A stretch of DNA of 64,000 bases from Siphonodentalium dalli (taxonomy: Eukaryota; Mollusca; Scaphopoda; Gadilida; Siphonodentaliidae): NCBI GenBank assembly GCA_032622095.1, contig CP136063.1:36864106-36928105 (forward strand), in the 5' to 3' direction. Below the pieces are notes generated by a model. It searched no databases, was not told the origin of the DNA, and saw only the letters and a program-made list of their open reading frames with translations. Of the stretch, positions 12,678-24,867 are shown one piece after another. A program made the translations under genes and the position numbers. Position 1 is the stretch's first letter, and the number at the start of each line of letters is the position of its first letter.

Positions 12678-13352
12678 TCTATTATATATTTTGGAAGATC
12701 TGTGTGTCTGTGTGTGTCTGTCTGTAATTGATGGACTCGAAAACGGCTGAGCCGATTTCGATGAAACTTGGTATGTGGGGGTATTTTCGGCCGGGGAGTG
12801 ACATAGGCCTATTAATTTGCCCGTGCGACGTGACCTTGACCTTGAAATCGAGTAATTTCAAGGTCAAACACCCGATTATCACGGGATTTCGATGAAATTT
12901 GGTATGTGGGGGTACCATCGGCCGTGGAGTGGCATAAACCTATTAATTTGCCCGTGCGACGTGACCTTGAAATCGGGTAATTTCAAGGTCAAACGCCCGA
13001 ATATCACGGGATTTCGATGAAACTTGGTATGTGGGGGTACTTTCGTATGGGTCAATTCAAGGTCAAATCGCCAATTTTGATGGGATTTCGACGAAATTTT
13101 ATTCATAGGGCTACTTTTGTCCACTGAGGGTTTTGGACGGGTCAAATCGTGACCCTGACCTGACCTTGACCTTCAAAATGATCAATTCAAGGTCAAATCG
13201 GGTAAAACCGGATGGATTTCGACGGGCACGTTTGTCGGGTACTTTTGTCCGGGCAGTGTTTTGGACTGGTCAAATCGTGACCCCACTTGACCTTGACCTT
13301 CAAAATGGACAATTCAAGGTCAAAGCCCGGACGAAGTCGGGTCACCTTCTAA
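12678..13352 (+). mobile_element. Non-autonomous Helitron, third of three
   Basis: It starts TCTATTATATATTTTGG directly after the second copy and ends in CTAA at 13349-13352. The terminal hairpin CCCGGACGAAGTCGGG lies 11 bp before the end. The next base is the T of the host MITE, so the whole triple sits exactly between A (11648) and T (13353). Confidence 0.78.
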
Positions 13353-13667
13353 TCGCTTATATATGTGGAACAAAACAATACACACAATTAATCTGGGACA
13401 TTTGACTTTCGGTGCGTAGCCCAGTGCTCTATGTCGCAATATGGTATCATCCGAATGGTCTATTCTAAAAATAGACACATAAACGGTCCCGATTTAATAT
13501 TCGAAATAAAATAAATATTGATTGATAGAAGCTTTACCGGACAGGGTCTTCAGTTCATATCTATTATTTTATACCAATGCAGCTATTTAAAATTTGTTAT
13601 TTAAAGAGATAATCCATCTTTAGACGACACACAACCTAGCGGAAATTTGTGGAACTCTGGTGTTATA

Positions 13668-16335
13668 TAGTGGACTTTTTATCGTTTTCTTGACATGTTA
13701 GAATCATCTGTGTGCTATACATGCGTTTGTGCTGAACTGAACCAGTGCCCATGCGTTTCTGCTGAGCTGCACTGACCTTTGATCGCAAAATAAAATTATA
13801 ATCAATATCAAAGCACAGTTTGGATAACACCGCCATAAACAGTTTCATATTATGATGTTGAGCTCATATTGTCAATAAAATTATAATTATAACTGATAAC
13901 ACTAAAAGGTACTGCTAAAGTATTTCTGCCAATTGGGTAACTAGATTCAGGTTGAGCTGGAAATTGATAAATTTTTAATTTCAACCAATTGAAATGCCGT
14001 TGAAACTGGACAGGGTTAAGTTGGTTAGCAACGCGCGGCGCGCGAAATGACGTCATCGTAAACAAGGCGCATTTTCAAAATCAGATCGTACATGCCTCAG
14101 CTCAGGCTCGCTTGAAGATAAAATCGGCTCTTTATTTTGTGTTCATAACATGACAGACGGTGGGATTTAAATTTGAATATTATTAGTTGCATGTATGCAT
14201 ATATTGATGTGTTTACACGCGAGCTTCTATGACGCATTTCAGGAATTCTCAGATGCTGAAATAAAGTGAAATTTCGATCCTTGAATCCCCGCCGCCACTG
14301 AGTTCAAGCGAGGACAGCCATTCTCCGAATTCTCGACTCATCGAAAAATTTCAATTTCTTCCATCTAAAACATAATTACGTGTTGGACACTATCGTTTTA
14401 AGAAAATATAAGTATTACACGCCGACGCACGAAGCTTAAAAGTTTGAAAAATAAGAGTTTTATCGACATAAATCGATTTTAATGGGGAAATCCTATGTTA
14501 ATTGTTTTGTCTCTTTTTCCGTTTTTTTCATGTTTAATAAAATCAATTTCTTGAGTCTGAAAGCTTATTTCTTGCACAATCCAGTTATTTTAAGATCGGA
14601 TAAGTATATTACACATGCATTATAAGTCCGAACCTCATAAATTGGATATTAGTCGTTTTATTAACAATAGTTTAGTTAGACCTAACTTTTGTTTTAAATC
14701 GATGTTTAATCAAAATTTATTTCTCAAGTCTAAAAGACTATCACTTGTTAAAATTAGTTAAATTAAGATTATGTAAGTATTCTAGATAGGCATACGAAGT
14801 CTCAGCTTAAAATTTTGAAAAATAAGAGTTTTATCGACATAAATCGATTTTAATGGGAAATCCTATGTTGTTAATAAATTTAACTTTTAGGGCTCTGCGA
14901 GTGTTTTCTGAGCTACTCCATATTGGGCACCACGGTCCATATTTGACCAGTTATACCTGATATCTTTTGCTTTTGGGACTTCTACATTGTAGTTGATCAC
15001 CTACTCACTTAATTGCCCTACAGCATAATACAACATGTATATAGTACAATTTTGAGTAACTTTTGACACATGACATGATTGTCTCGTAATATTCATTAAT
15101 CTTTCACCTTTTTGGCAAATTGTGCGACAGTATAGTCGCGTATACGTCAACATTGGTCATTATCACTCGACAAATTTATTTCAGTCTATCGGTACCAACC
15201 CATATTTCCCCCATATACTAGTAGTACCCCCCCCCCCCCAAATTTATTTTTTCATCACGGGATTTTAACACGGGATTTTCCCATTCAAATCGATTTATGT
15301 CGATAAAACTGTTATTTTTCAAAATTTTAAGCTGAGACTGAGGTATGTCTGCGTGGAATACTTATATATTCCTAAAATGACAGGGTCCAGCACGTAATTA
15401 TCTTTTAGATGGAAGAAATTGATTTGTTTCCATGATAAAAATCGAGCGTGTACTGTGCCGCAGGCAGTGTCACAGTGTGCGCTCAAAATGTAAACAACTT
15501 TCTCAAGTGTCGTTTTGGTCAACATATCGCTTTCTCGACGGGGAGATCTGATCCGAATAATAGCTAAGATGTATTTAGATAGAATTATTGAAAGAATTTG
15601 ACCGATTATTGTGCAGTTTGAGAGAATCGAGTGGAGAAAATGTTTAGTCAAACACGCGAATTCTGCCAATTACAGTTGCAGACGAGCGCTGTCAGAATCA
15701 GATAATACAGATTGACAACAAATGCAGGCCTGAAACTCACCTTTTTGGGAGGTAAATCCCACTTATTAGATATAAAAACAATCCTTCCTAAGCACATTCC
15801 ACAAGTTTTTAATATCTTAGGACACAGTAACAGTCAAAATGAATGAATTTAAATCACGATTCCGAGACGAAGCGAGACATGTAGTATGATGTACTGTGTA
15901 CGATTTTTGACTCACTTTGAGGCGCCTTGTTTTCGATGACGTCATTTGCGTTGCCCCACAACCTTAACCCTGTCCAATTCCAGCGGCATTTCAATTGGTT
16001 GAAATTAAAAATTTCTCAAGTTCCAGCTCAACCTGAATCTAGTTACCCAATTGGTAGAAATACGTTAGCAGTAATTCTTAGTTTAATGAGTTATAACTCT
16101 AATTTTATTGACGATATGAGCTCGACAGCATAATATGAAACAGTTTATGGCGGTGTTATCCAAACGTGTGCTTTGATAATGATTATAAATTTATTTTGCG
16201 ATCAAACGTCAGTGCAGCTCAACAGAAACGCATAGACACTAGTTCAGTTCAGCAGAAACGCATGAGTCCTACGATTATAGTACACCCACTGGACGCGCTT
16301 CGCGCGTCGGTCAGTGGGTGAAAAAAAAAAGTCCA
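13668..16335. mobile_element. Long foldback element with about 430-bp inverted arms
   Basis: The arms, about 13668-14110 and 15870-16335, are imperfect reverse complements. Examples are TTTATGGCGG, CAATTGGGTAACTAGATTCA and GACGTCAT blocks in mirrored order, and ends of GTGGACTTTTT against AAAAAGTCCAC. Inside, a block with GTTTTATCGACATAAATCG occurs at about 14455 and 14827 in direct orientation, and near 15295 inverted. There is no convincing coding sequence. The second zinc-finger copy lacks this element at the equivalent position (47390), which supports an insertion or a duplication boundary here. Confidence 0.7.
16283..16320. repeat. GC-rich two-step hairpin
   Basis: The outer arms CACCCACTG and CAGTGGGTG pair perfectly. 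The inner arms GACGCGC and GCGCGTC enclose a TTC loop, with a 3-nt bulge (GGT). This contrasts sharply with the AT-rich surroundings and sits at the right end of the foldback element, directly before an A10 run. Confidence 0.85.
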
Positions 16336-16337
16336 CC

Positions 16338-16988
16338 ACATGTTGAACTTTCTAGCACAGTTAAAATACTTAATATCAATTGAACAACACGTCGAATATA
16401 TTCCACACACAATTCGACTGCCCGTGCAACTTTGTCGTAGTGAAATTGATTACTTAAATGACAGAAAACATTCATTGAGTTGAATCACATACCTTACGCT
16501 ACTTTTATCCGTCGCCATCCTGAAACTCTCCACCGTTTTCTCCACCGATCTTGCACCACTGTGTTTCTATCGTTTTGTAAATGGTTCTACTGAACGAAAC
16601 CACATAACGAGACGCGATAGAACAACATAATTCAGTATTCCCATTGTCCTTTGTTCGACTAGAGTTGTAAATTTAGACTGTCGTTTCTCAAATATACACC
16701 GATATAATAATCTAGGATACACCAAAAAAGAAAGGAAGGAAAATAAAGGCGAAAAAGTACCATCAAACCTTGTCGAAAAGGAGGAGTGTATCAACTCAAA
16801 CTCCATCGAAAGGATGCACAAACGGCACAATTAAGAAACTCGTTCTTTGTTCGCGCTATCGAGGAGTGGAACAGCCTGGAGGAGAGCACACGCGAAATAC
16901 AACGGACACAACATCATAGTCATCCCACATCACAAACGCAGTCGAGAGGCTTCAGCACTGAAACATATACAGATACAGGACAATCCAC
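16338..16988 (+). pseudogene. LINE reverse-transcriptase C-terminal remnant upstream of zinc fingers
   Basis: The frame 16786-16992 contains LRNSFFVRAIEEWNSL, which matches the SFFPRTIxDWNSLP-type C-terminus common in LINE reverse transcriptases. The remnant is directly followed by the zinc-finger frame, and the arrangement recurs at 47394-48035. It may provide 5' untranslated sequence or a promoter for the finger gene, but no transcript evidence is available here. Confidence 0.55.
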
Positions 16989-17882
16989 ATGATGGGAGAT
17001 TCTAACAAAAATGTCCATGAGACCGCCAACACAGGAAATAGTCGACATGAGACCGCCAACACAGGAAATAGTCGACATGAGACCGCCAACACAGGAAATA
17101 GTCGACATGAGACCACCAACACAGGAAATAGACGACATATTTGTGAAGTATGTGGGAAACTGTTCACTCATTCGGGCAACTTTGTGAAACATAAGAGAAT
17201 CCACACCGGAGATAAGCCTTACCAGTGTGATATATGCGGAAAATCATGTAATGAATCGACTGACTTGACATCACATAAGAGAATCCACACCGGAGATAAG
17301 CCTTACCATTGTGATATATGCGGATTATCATTTAATCAATCGAGCAACTTGGTGAGACATAATAGAACCCACACCGGAGATAAGCCTTACCAGTGTGATG
17401 TATGCGGGAAATCATTTAATCAATCGAATGACGTGGCGTCACATAAGAGAATCCACACCGGAGAAAAGCCATACCAGTGTAATATATGCGAGAAATCATT
17501 TAGACTAACGAACCACTTGGTGACACATAAGAGAATCCACACCGGGGATAAGCCTTACATTTGTGATATATGCGGGAAATCATTTAAACAATCGAACAAC
17601 TTGGTGGCGCATAAAAGAATCCACACCGGAGATCAGCCTTACCATTGTGATATATGTGGGAAATCATTTAATCGGTCGAACAACTTGGTGGTTCATAAAA
17701 GAATTCACACCGGAGATCAGCTTTACCATTGTGATGTATGCGGGAAATCATTTAATCAGTCGAGCAACTTGGTGGTGCATAAAAGAATTCACACCGGAGA
17801 TCAGCTTTACCATTGTGATATATGCGGGAAATCATTTAATCGATTAAGCAACTTGGTGGCGCATATGAAAATCCACACCTGA
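16989..17882 (+). CDS. C2H2 zinc-finger protein, copy 1
   Basis: This predicts a 297-residue nuclear nucleic-acid-binding protein. After MMGDSNKNV the N-terminus holds four copies of a 10-residue HETANTGNSR-like repeat. Nine C2H2 fingers follow (about residues 51-297) with TGDKPY or TGDQLY linkers. Finger 2 has Cys in place of the conserved Phe (CGKSC), and the other core residues are normal. The stop (TGA, 17880-17882) is a Gly codon changed by one base. One further complete finger is open in the same frame to 17986, where the sequence changes abruptly. Copy 2 at 48036 has the same stop, so either the stop is the real end or the copies were duplicated after the mutation. It is not clear whether the gene is expressed. 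Confidence 0.75.
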   Translation: MMGDSNKNVHETANTGNSRHETANTGNSRHETANTGNSRHETTNTGNRRHICEVCGKLFTHSGNFVKHKRIHTGDKPYQCDICGKSCNESTDLTSHKRIHTGDKPYHCDICGLSFNQSSNLVRHNRTHTGDKPYQCDVCGKSFNQSNDVASHKRIHTGEKPYQCNICEKSFRLTNHLVTHKRIHTGDKPYICDICGKSFKQSNNLVAHKRIHTGDQPYHCDICGKSFNRSNNLVVHKRIHTGDQLYHCDVCGKSFNQSSNLVVHKRIHTGDQLYHCDICGKSFNRLSNLVAHMKIHT

Positions 17883-18415
<533 letters not shown>

Positions 18416-18849
18416 TTCTATCAATTAATATTGATTTTATTTCGAATATTAAATCGGGCCCGTTTATGTTACTATTTTTAGAACCGACCATTCGGATGAA
18501 ACCGTATTGCGATATAGAGCACTGGGCTGTTCCTACGGCTACGCAACGAATGTCAAATGTCACAGATTGGTTGTTTGTATTGTTTTGTTCCACATATATA
18601 AGCGATAATGAGTATAATTAACGTTTATTTGTGACAAAATTGCACAATATAATTTCTGGTCTCTGTTAACAGTAACCACTATTGTTCGTTAGCTGAACAA
18701 ACACACCTTTTTAGACCAGAAGATATTCGAAATAAAATTAATATTAATCGATAGAAGCATTTCCGGACAGGAGTCTTCGATTCAAATCTAATATTTTATA
18801 CACCGGTAACTATATAATACATGTTTATAAAGAGATAATCCACCTTTAA
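18416..18849 (+). mobile_element. Kolobok/T2-like MITE (copy B), 5' truncated
   Basis: It matches the intact copies from their TCTATCAATTAATATTG segment to the right end AGATAATCCACCTTTAA. About 85 bp of the left end is missing. Confidence 0.85.
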
Positions 18850-19244
18850 TATTGATTTTATTTCGAATATTTAATCGGGACCGTTTATGTGTCTATTTTT
18901 AGAACAGACCATTCGGATGATACCATATTGCGATATAGAGCACTGGGCTGTTCCTATGGCTACGCACCGTTTGTATTGTTTTGTTCCATAGTTATAAGCG
19001 ATAATGAGTATAATTAACGTTTATTTGTGACAAAATTGTACAATAACATTTCTGGTCTCTGTTAACAGTAACCACTATTGTTCGTTAGCTAAACAACTAC
19101 ACCTTTTTAGAGTAGAAAATATTCGACATAAAATTAGTATTAGTCGATAGAAGCATTTCTGGACAGGAATCTTCTATTCAGATCTGATATTTTATACCCT
19201 GGTAACTATATAAAACATGTTTACAAAGAGATAGTCCACTTTAA
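18850..19244 (+). mobile_element. Kolobok/T2-like MITE (copy C), 5' truncated
   Basis: It starts directly after copy B's TTAA, inside the same internal TTAATATTGATTTTATTTCG segment, and ends at TAGTCCACTTTAA. The junction at an internal TTAA suggests insertion of one copy into another, or unequal recombination. Confidence 0.8.
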
Positions 19245-19295
19245 CTGTAATTTTCTTTGTAATTTGTTTATAATTTCCAGTTACTTCTATCAACT

Positions 19296-19823
19296 TTAAA
19301 GGTGGATTATCTCTTTGTAAACATGTATTATATAGTTACCGGGGTATAAAATAGTAGATTTGAATCGAAGACTCCTCTCCGGAAATGCTTCTATCGATTA
19401 ATATTAATTTTATTTCGAATATTTTCTGGTCTAAAAAGGTGTGTTTGTTCAGCTAACGAACAATAGTGGTTACTGTTAACATAGACCAGAAATTATATTG
19501 TGCAATTTTGTCACAAATAAACGTTAATTATACTCATTATCGCTTATATCTGTGGAACAAAACAATACAAACAACCAATCTGTGACATTTGACATTCGTT
19601 GCGTAGCCGTAGGAACAGCCCAGTGCTCTATATCGCAATACGGTATCATCCGAATGGTCGGTTCTAAAAATAGTAACATAAATGGGCCCGATTTAATATT
19701 CGAAATAAAATCAATATTAATTGATAGAAGCTTTTCCGGACATAGGTCTTCAGTTCATATCTATTATTTTATACCCACGCAACTATTTAAAATTTGTTAT
19801 TTAAAGAGATAATCCATCTTTAA
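19296..19823 (-). mobile_element. Kolobok/T2-like MITE (copy D), complete
   Basis: This 528-bp copy lies in inverted orientation. It starts TTAAAGGTGGATTATCTC and ends AGATAATCCATCTTTAA, with TTAA on both sides. The 86-codon frame inside (19552-19812) recurs in other copies and is a by-product of the element. Confidence 0.9.
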
Positions 19824-21111
19824 GACTTATAAATTTAGAGATCAATTATGTAATATCCAATGAAAAAAACAGCAATCATTTTGATTGCTTGTATACTTAG
19901 CCAGTATGGAATTAGTTCATATAAGTAACTGAGAGAATATGCAACAAATTAACTATGTATTAAATATAATGAAAATACATGTATGACGGTGAACAACGAT
20001 ACAACTACTCATTAGAATTATATCTGGTACATGTAATAGTTAGTTAATAGCAACCATAAATGATTAAGGGACTGCAATACCTTATGACGAACTGTCTGTG
20101 ATAATTCAATAAGAATCAATTGAGATCTTAAAACAAATGTTAAAGTGTATTTAAAATGTTTTAAAATGACGTACCAGCTTGAAACTTCAAACAAATGGGA
20201 GAGGTTCGCAATAGAATCCCCCAGCAACGACTCAGTGCACAACCACGCCAAAGTCCCCTATAAATAGGCCTACTAAAAGTTACAATCTTGAGCATTATAT
20301 AATGCAGTTAAAGGAATATACTTTGAGCCTGAAACAAAATACATGTATTATAGGCAGTATGAGCATATGAGTATTAATTTATAACACCCATACCACATCA
20401 GTTTAATTCTTAGACTGTATGATCCCCTGAGTCCCATATATTAATTCTTTGCTTGTGATGTCACACACGTAGCGTTACGTGTGTGCCCAAATAGACATCC
20501 CCGTATCAGCGACAAGATAGTAAAGAAAAAAACCACTGAAACACTGAAATTTCTTGATAAAAAGTTCCGCTTTGTTAAACAGTCAGAGAATATGCAAACT
20601 CTAAGTCAGCGACAATGCACTCCATTTGTTACAAAAACTTCATTGTTAAAAGCGTTACGTGTGTGACCACCAAATGAAAGTGATGACGGACCATATTTTA
20701 CTAATTGATATACTCACACTTCAAATGCAACTATATTTTTTCCAATTAACATAGTATTTACCACAAAGTTTTGAATAGCCAATGTTTTAGTTGTCAATAT
20801 ATCAATTTCATGAGGTATGACTAGGATGCATTCTTTTCCTCATATTGAACACAACTCTAACCCCAAATTGGAGTCATAGTCCAGCGGAAGTAGGGGGTAA
20901 CCCAAAATTCTCTGTTATAGTTTGTTTCTTTGCTGATTATTCGTGGGGAGGGTCTCTGTAATGACTCTAGGGTGGTGTGGACGTCTCACCCTTGAGATGG
21001 CGTCCAAGATGGCTACCGGATTTCGGTATTTTATTTAATCGGTTAATAATTGAGGTTTAATATGTCAATTTATGATAGGAATCTTATATTATATGTGGGT
21101 CGAACTATGTT
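19824..21111. other. No gene recognised
   Basis: This is AT-rich DNA with short unsupported frames. A GCGTTACGTGTGTG motif occurs twice (near 20472 and 20650) and may mark the ends of a small degenerate repeat. Confidence 0.5.
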
Positions 21112-24100
21112 TCAAATTTTCGATGCTTGATTATAAAGATGGCCGTAAAAATGTGCGCCAAATTCATGAAAATTATGCAATATTGCAATATATAGATTAT
21201 TACAATAATTTGTTTTATCAAAAATACAAATACAATCCAAAGAAACGAATACAAATCCAAAAGAAACCAATACGTCGTCAGTCCCGCGAATTTTAACAAG
21301 AGTGTTATTAAATGATACGAATTGACCATACTGCATCCTGTGTCTGAAGCATATGTTATTCTCTTTAACATCACAGTGTTTTGTAAACTCGTTAAAACAG
21401 TTAAGCGCACCTTGACGCGAACAAAATGACGTGTACGGCAAACCAGCACGAGAGCACCCACATCTTTTTGACGAGCAAGGCGAATTGCTGGTGCACGAAC
21501 ACCGTATCAGCTTCAGTATGCTATCCGGGGCCTTTGGTATGTTGTCGGCAATCGTGGTAGGAACGAGTTCGTCGCCATCTTTAGACCAACCAAAATTTGT
21601 TGCCTCCATATCCGGCGGAGATTCGTCTGATGCATATCGCCAAGTAGCAACATGAAGATGAGCACACTTTATATTTTCAATGAAAGCTTCAGTGGTTGGG
21701 GGTAACGAGTTCAATTTTGGAGCACACGCCATTGACCGTCCAACTTTTAACGACCACATTTTTATTCTTGCTTCTGTTGTGCTCTTACACTTTGGGAGAC
21801 CATAACACGTCAAAATGAAAGGCAATACTTCGTCTACTACATCATTTATATTTATATGACTATTCCCGAGCATACTCAAAGAGTGCTTTCCACTGCGCAG
21901 AGTTTTTAGTGTCGAACACTTCCCAATACCAAAGTATGATGCAACGGTGTCGCACCCTGTCAATCCGTGCATCGCTAGCAGATCAGGGATAATTTTGCTA
22001 TGCGTCTGGTAAGTTTTGTTTATGTCGATCGTAGTCCGCCCTTTAGCTGGGGAAGCCATCAGTACACGTCCATAAATCTCACCCATGTGCACGAAATGCA
22101 GAAGCATTATAAATATGTCGGTGTCGTCAGCTAGGATGAGTGAACATGATGTTGAAATATTTGCTACCTGGTTAATGATGACCGTATCGGCTTCTTCGTT
22201 TGTTGACTTGAGGTGAATTCGCCGAACTATCAAACCTTTGTGTATTTCCAGAGGCACTGGATCTTCTCCTGTAATGACCAATTTGTGTTGAGTTTCCTTC
22301 CAATCGTCAGCGTGTTTCTGAAGGTCTTGGCAGATAAGATTATCAAGCTGTGCTTTGTTATGTGTAACAGTAAGAATTACTTTTTGGGATGGCAGTCGGG
22401 TAGTTGTCTTCAGTGTGTGCATCCGACTTGTACCTTGGTCTCGTCCGATTCGCGTAGAACCCTTCGTACTACATGTAATGTATCGATCAAATACAAGGTA
22501 GACATCTGTGGTCTTCATCTGGTTACGAATGTACCATCGAAACCGATTTAAATAATCCTGAACAGAATGATCAGGTGTATAATCAACTCTAAGAGCATTC
22601 TTCAGGTTGGCTTTTGACTTAGATTCCCTTAGATGACCATCTGGCTCGAACATAGAAGCTGGATATGGAGCGAGTTCGTGAGACAATATGTCAGTAATAT
22701 CTACACTACGGAAGCTGTCATGCAGGCCCATTGCTCTGGCATATATGATTTCGGGGTCAAATATTTTCCCATCGTCTATCTTTATATGCTTGCGGGACTG
22801 TGCCATTGTATGCACGTCACGGGATTTTTTATTGTGGAATCCGTCTGGCCAACTCAAACTCTTACATTTGCTTCAAACCCAATGCTCTAGAATTGTCAAC
22901 ATTCACAGTTTTATCGCTAACTATCTTGCCCGAATCGATATTGATAAGACCATCGGGGTGCTGACTTGGTTCAAGGGGATCAATACAAATCTCCAATTTA
23001 GCTCGCAAAGCGTCCCTGTCGACAGCATCAAGTTTAATTCTGGACGTCGACTCTTGTGGTGTGTGTGAGATTGATTCACATCACAATTTTGCATTGATTC
23101 TAAATCTTTTATCAGACCATTGCATGTGTGTAAGCTGTATGCCCAGGTTTTGATGCTCTCTGGCTTTAGTGTTATACCAATTATTCCAGAAAGTCCGTGC
23201 CCATATCTCATAAATGTAGTTTCGATGGCCATGTCTGTCCAGATTCCATTAAAATTTCCAGTGTTGTGGTGCATTGTGTGCTCGCCCTTCACGAATTGTT
23301 GGCCGACATGTTCGGGCAACGATTCCATTGAACGTAAATAATACAAGGCATGTCTGGCATAGTGGATATGACCGGCTGCAAAAAACAATGGCATCATATC
23401 ACTGACCGAGTCTAGATGTAATGGCCAATCCGATTCACGCTCAGCACGTATGTATTTCAACATAAGAAACACTGGTCTCAACAGACAGTCAATCCACAGC
23501 TTAGATGTTCTACTTTGAAGTGCCAATCTGTCCAATGTGGTAACTAGGTCATGCATGCAGTCCATTTCGAATTTGCAAAATACAGGACGCAACACTTCTT
23601 CAGCCAACATTCTGAGAGCACGAACATTTTGCGGAAATTTCTTTCCTGGGAGCATTTTCAATACTCCACCAAACTGAACACTGAGGATTTCCACCAAACC
23701 ACTTTCCGCCATCAACGAACCTATCGAACCACAGTAACTCATCAGAAGGTGCATGCCCCCGATTCGCAGATACACGTCATTGAACTTGGTAGGATTGTCC
23801 CAAGTAGCATGCAAGACAACACGATATAACTGTTGGTCTGCAGTGAATATGACAAAAGCTTGTCCAGCTGATCGAGATAAAGTTTGAGCTTTTGTCATTG
23901 CAGCTATCATTGTCTGTGAATCTGCTGGTGGTCTGTCTATCAGCGGGAGATAGACAATATTTGTCCCTGTTCCCGACACAAATTGGTATTGTATCCATTA
24001 TATTCGGGGCAGTTGTCCTTGTAAATCACATCCTCAAAGAAAGACAAATCGTTTTCACCTGCCCGCCGCCGCGAAACATCTTGGTGGTTGCTGAATTTAC

Positions 24101-24404
24101 CTGAAACGGTGGATTTGGGAACACTGTTCATTACAGGGTCCTTAGTAATTTTGAATTGAGATCCGTCAATTGTTTGTTCATCTATCGTGGTATTTGGAAG
24201 GTCATCTTTCTTCAAACGAGGAATTGTCCGATCACCAAGACTAACATCACAAGCTGCCTGGGTCATTATCGTTGCAAGTTAGTGCGTCGACGATTTCCCA
24301 TTTGGAGAGCTGATATCAGAGTCAAAATTATCGGCTATAATTTGGATCATACCATTGGATGCGTCATTTATTCCTTGTTTCGCTGTATCCAATGATGCTG
24401 CCAT
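21112..24404 (-). pseudogene. FEN1/XPG-like nuclease-fold protein with Cys-rich C-terminus, broken
   Basis: Two large frames, 22921-23979 and 21112-22857, plus 23940-24266 and a start near 24404 (MAASLDTAKQG), appear to be one gene with frameshifts or stops near 24270, 23960, 23005 and 22865. The second frame shows a PIN/FEN-like acidic pattern: VFDR (D124), NEEADT (E222, D224), ADDTDI (D245, D247) and LTGCDT followed by GIGK (D303). This matches the I-region layout of FEN1/XPG nucleases. Residues from about 478 to 515 are Cys-rich (CSC, CSSKRCGCS, then C), like a CXC-type zinc-binding motif. The first frame is helical and unrecognised. Nuclease activity is inferred from the fold only. The broken copy is probably inactive. 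Repetitive or transposon-borne origin is possible but unproven. Confidence 0.65.
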
Positions 24405-24420
24405 AGCAGCTGATTTTTTG

Positions 24421-24867
24421 AATCGACGTAGTTCGTCGTAACTGCATGTAAACGATACTCATACATATGATTAACTTGGAATCAGCTTGGAATCACGTAA
24501 AAGCACGCCAAGTGCTACCTGGAGGTCTGTGGCTTGATTGAGGACGATACTTGTGATAATACTGCCAATAAGGAGAGCAGGCAGCGATCTGTCTAACTTT
24601 GTTGATATCGCAGCGAGGAAAGTCATCAATGTGCTGGAAACAGATTCTTCAATGGATATCCTATCAACATGAATATTGTATTCCGATCTGTTGCTGGTGC
24701 GACTACATTGATGACATGTTGTAAAGCTGTATCCGCATGAGCAGTCACTGTGTGTTCAGATTCATTTGGCGTAAGGCATTAAATTCCTAGATGACCTCAC
24801 CAAGAGTGACGATAAAGGCAATAAGAAGAAAATAAATAAAGATAATATTGAGAAAAAAATAGCTGCT
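24421..24867. other. No gene recognised
   Basis: This stretch lies upstream of the FEN-like pseudogene. It may include remains of its N-terminal coding region, but I could not follow a frame. Confidence 0.4.

Larger units (their letters stand above)
11405..13623 (-). mobile_element. Kolobok/T2-like MITE (copy A), split by Helitrons
   Basis: The left part (11405-11648) starts with TTAAAGGTGGATTATC and the right part (13353-13623) ends with AGATAATCCATCTTTA. Together they match the intact copy at 19296-19823 in the same orientation. The MITE is interrupted between the A and T of its internal ACTCATTATCGC sequence by 1.7 kb of Helitron sequence. The right terminal TTAA has degraded to TTAG. Confidence 0.85.

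Noticed and set aside
15229-15239. C11 run (and C14 near 61759) as a functional G-quadruplex site
   Set aside because: A single homopolymer does not give the four spaced G-runs needed, and it may be a slippage or assembly artefact.
22213-23829. Plus-strand frames opposite the FEN-like pseudogene
   Set aside because: The minus strand carries the motif-bearing frames; these show none.
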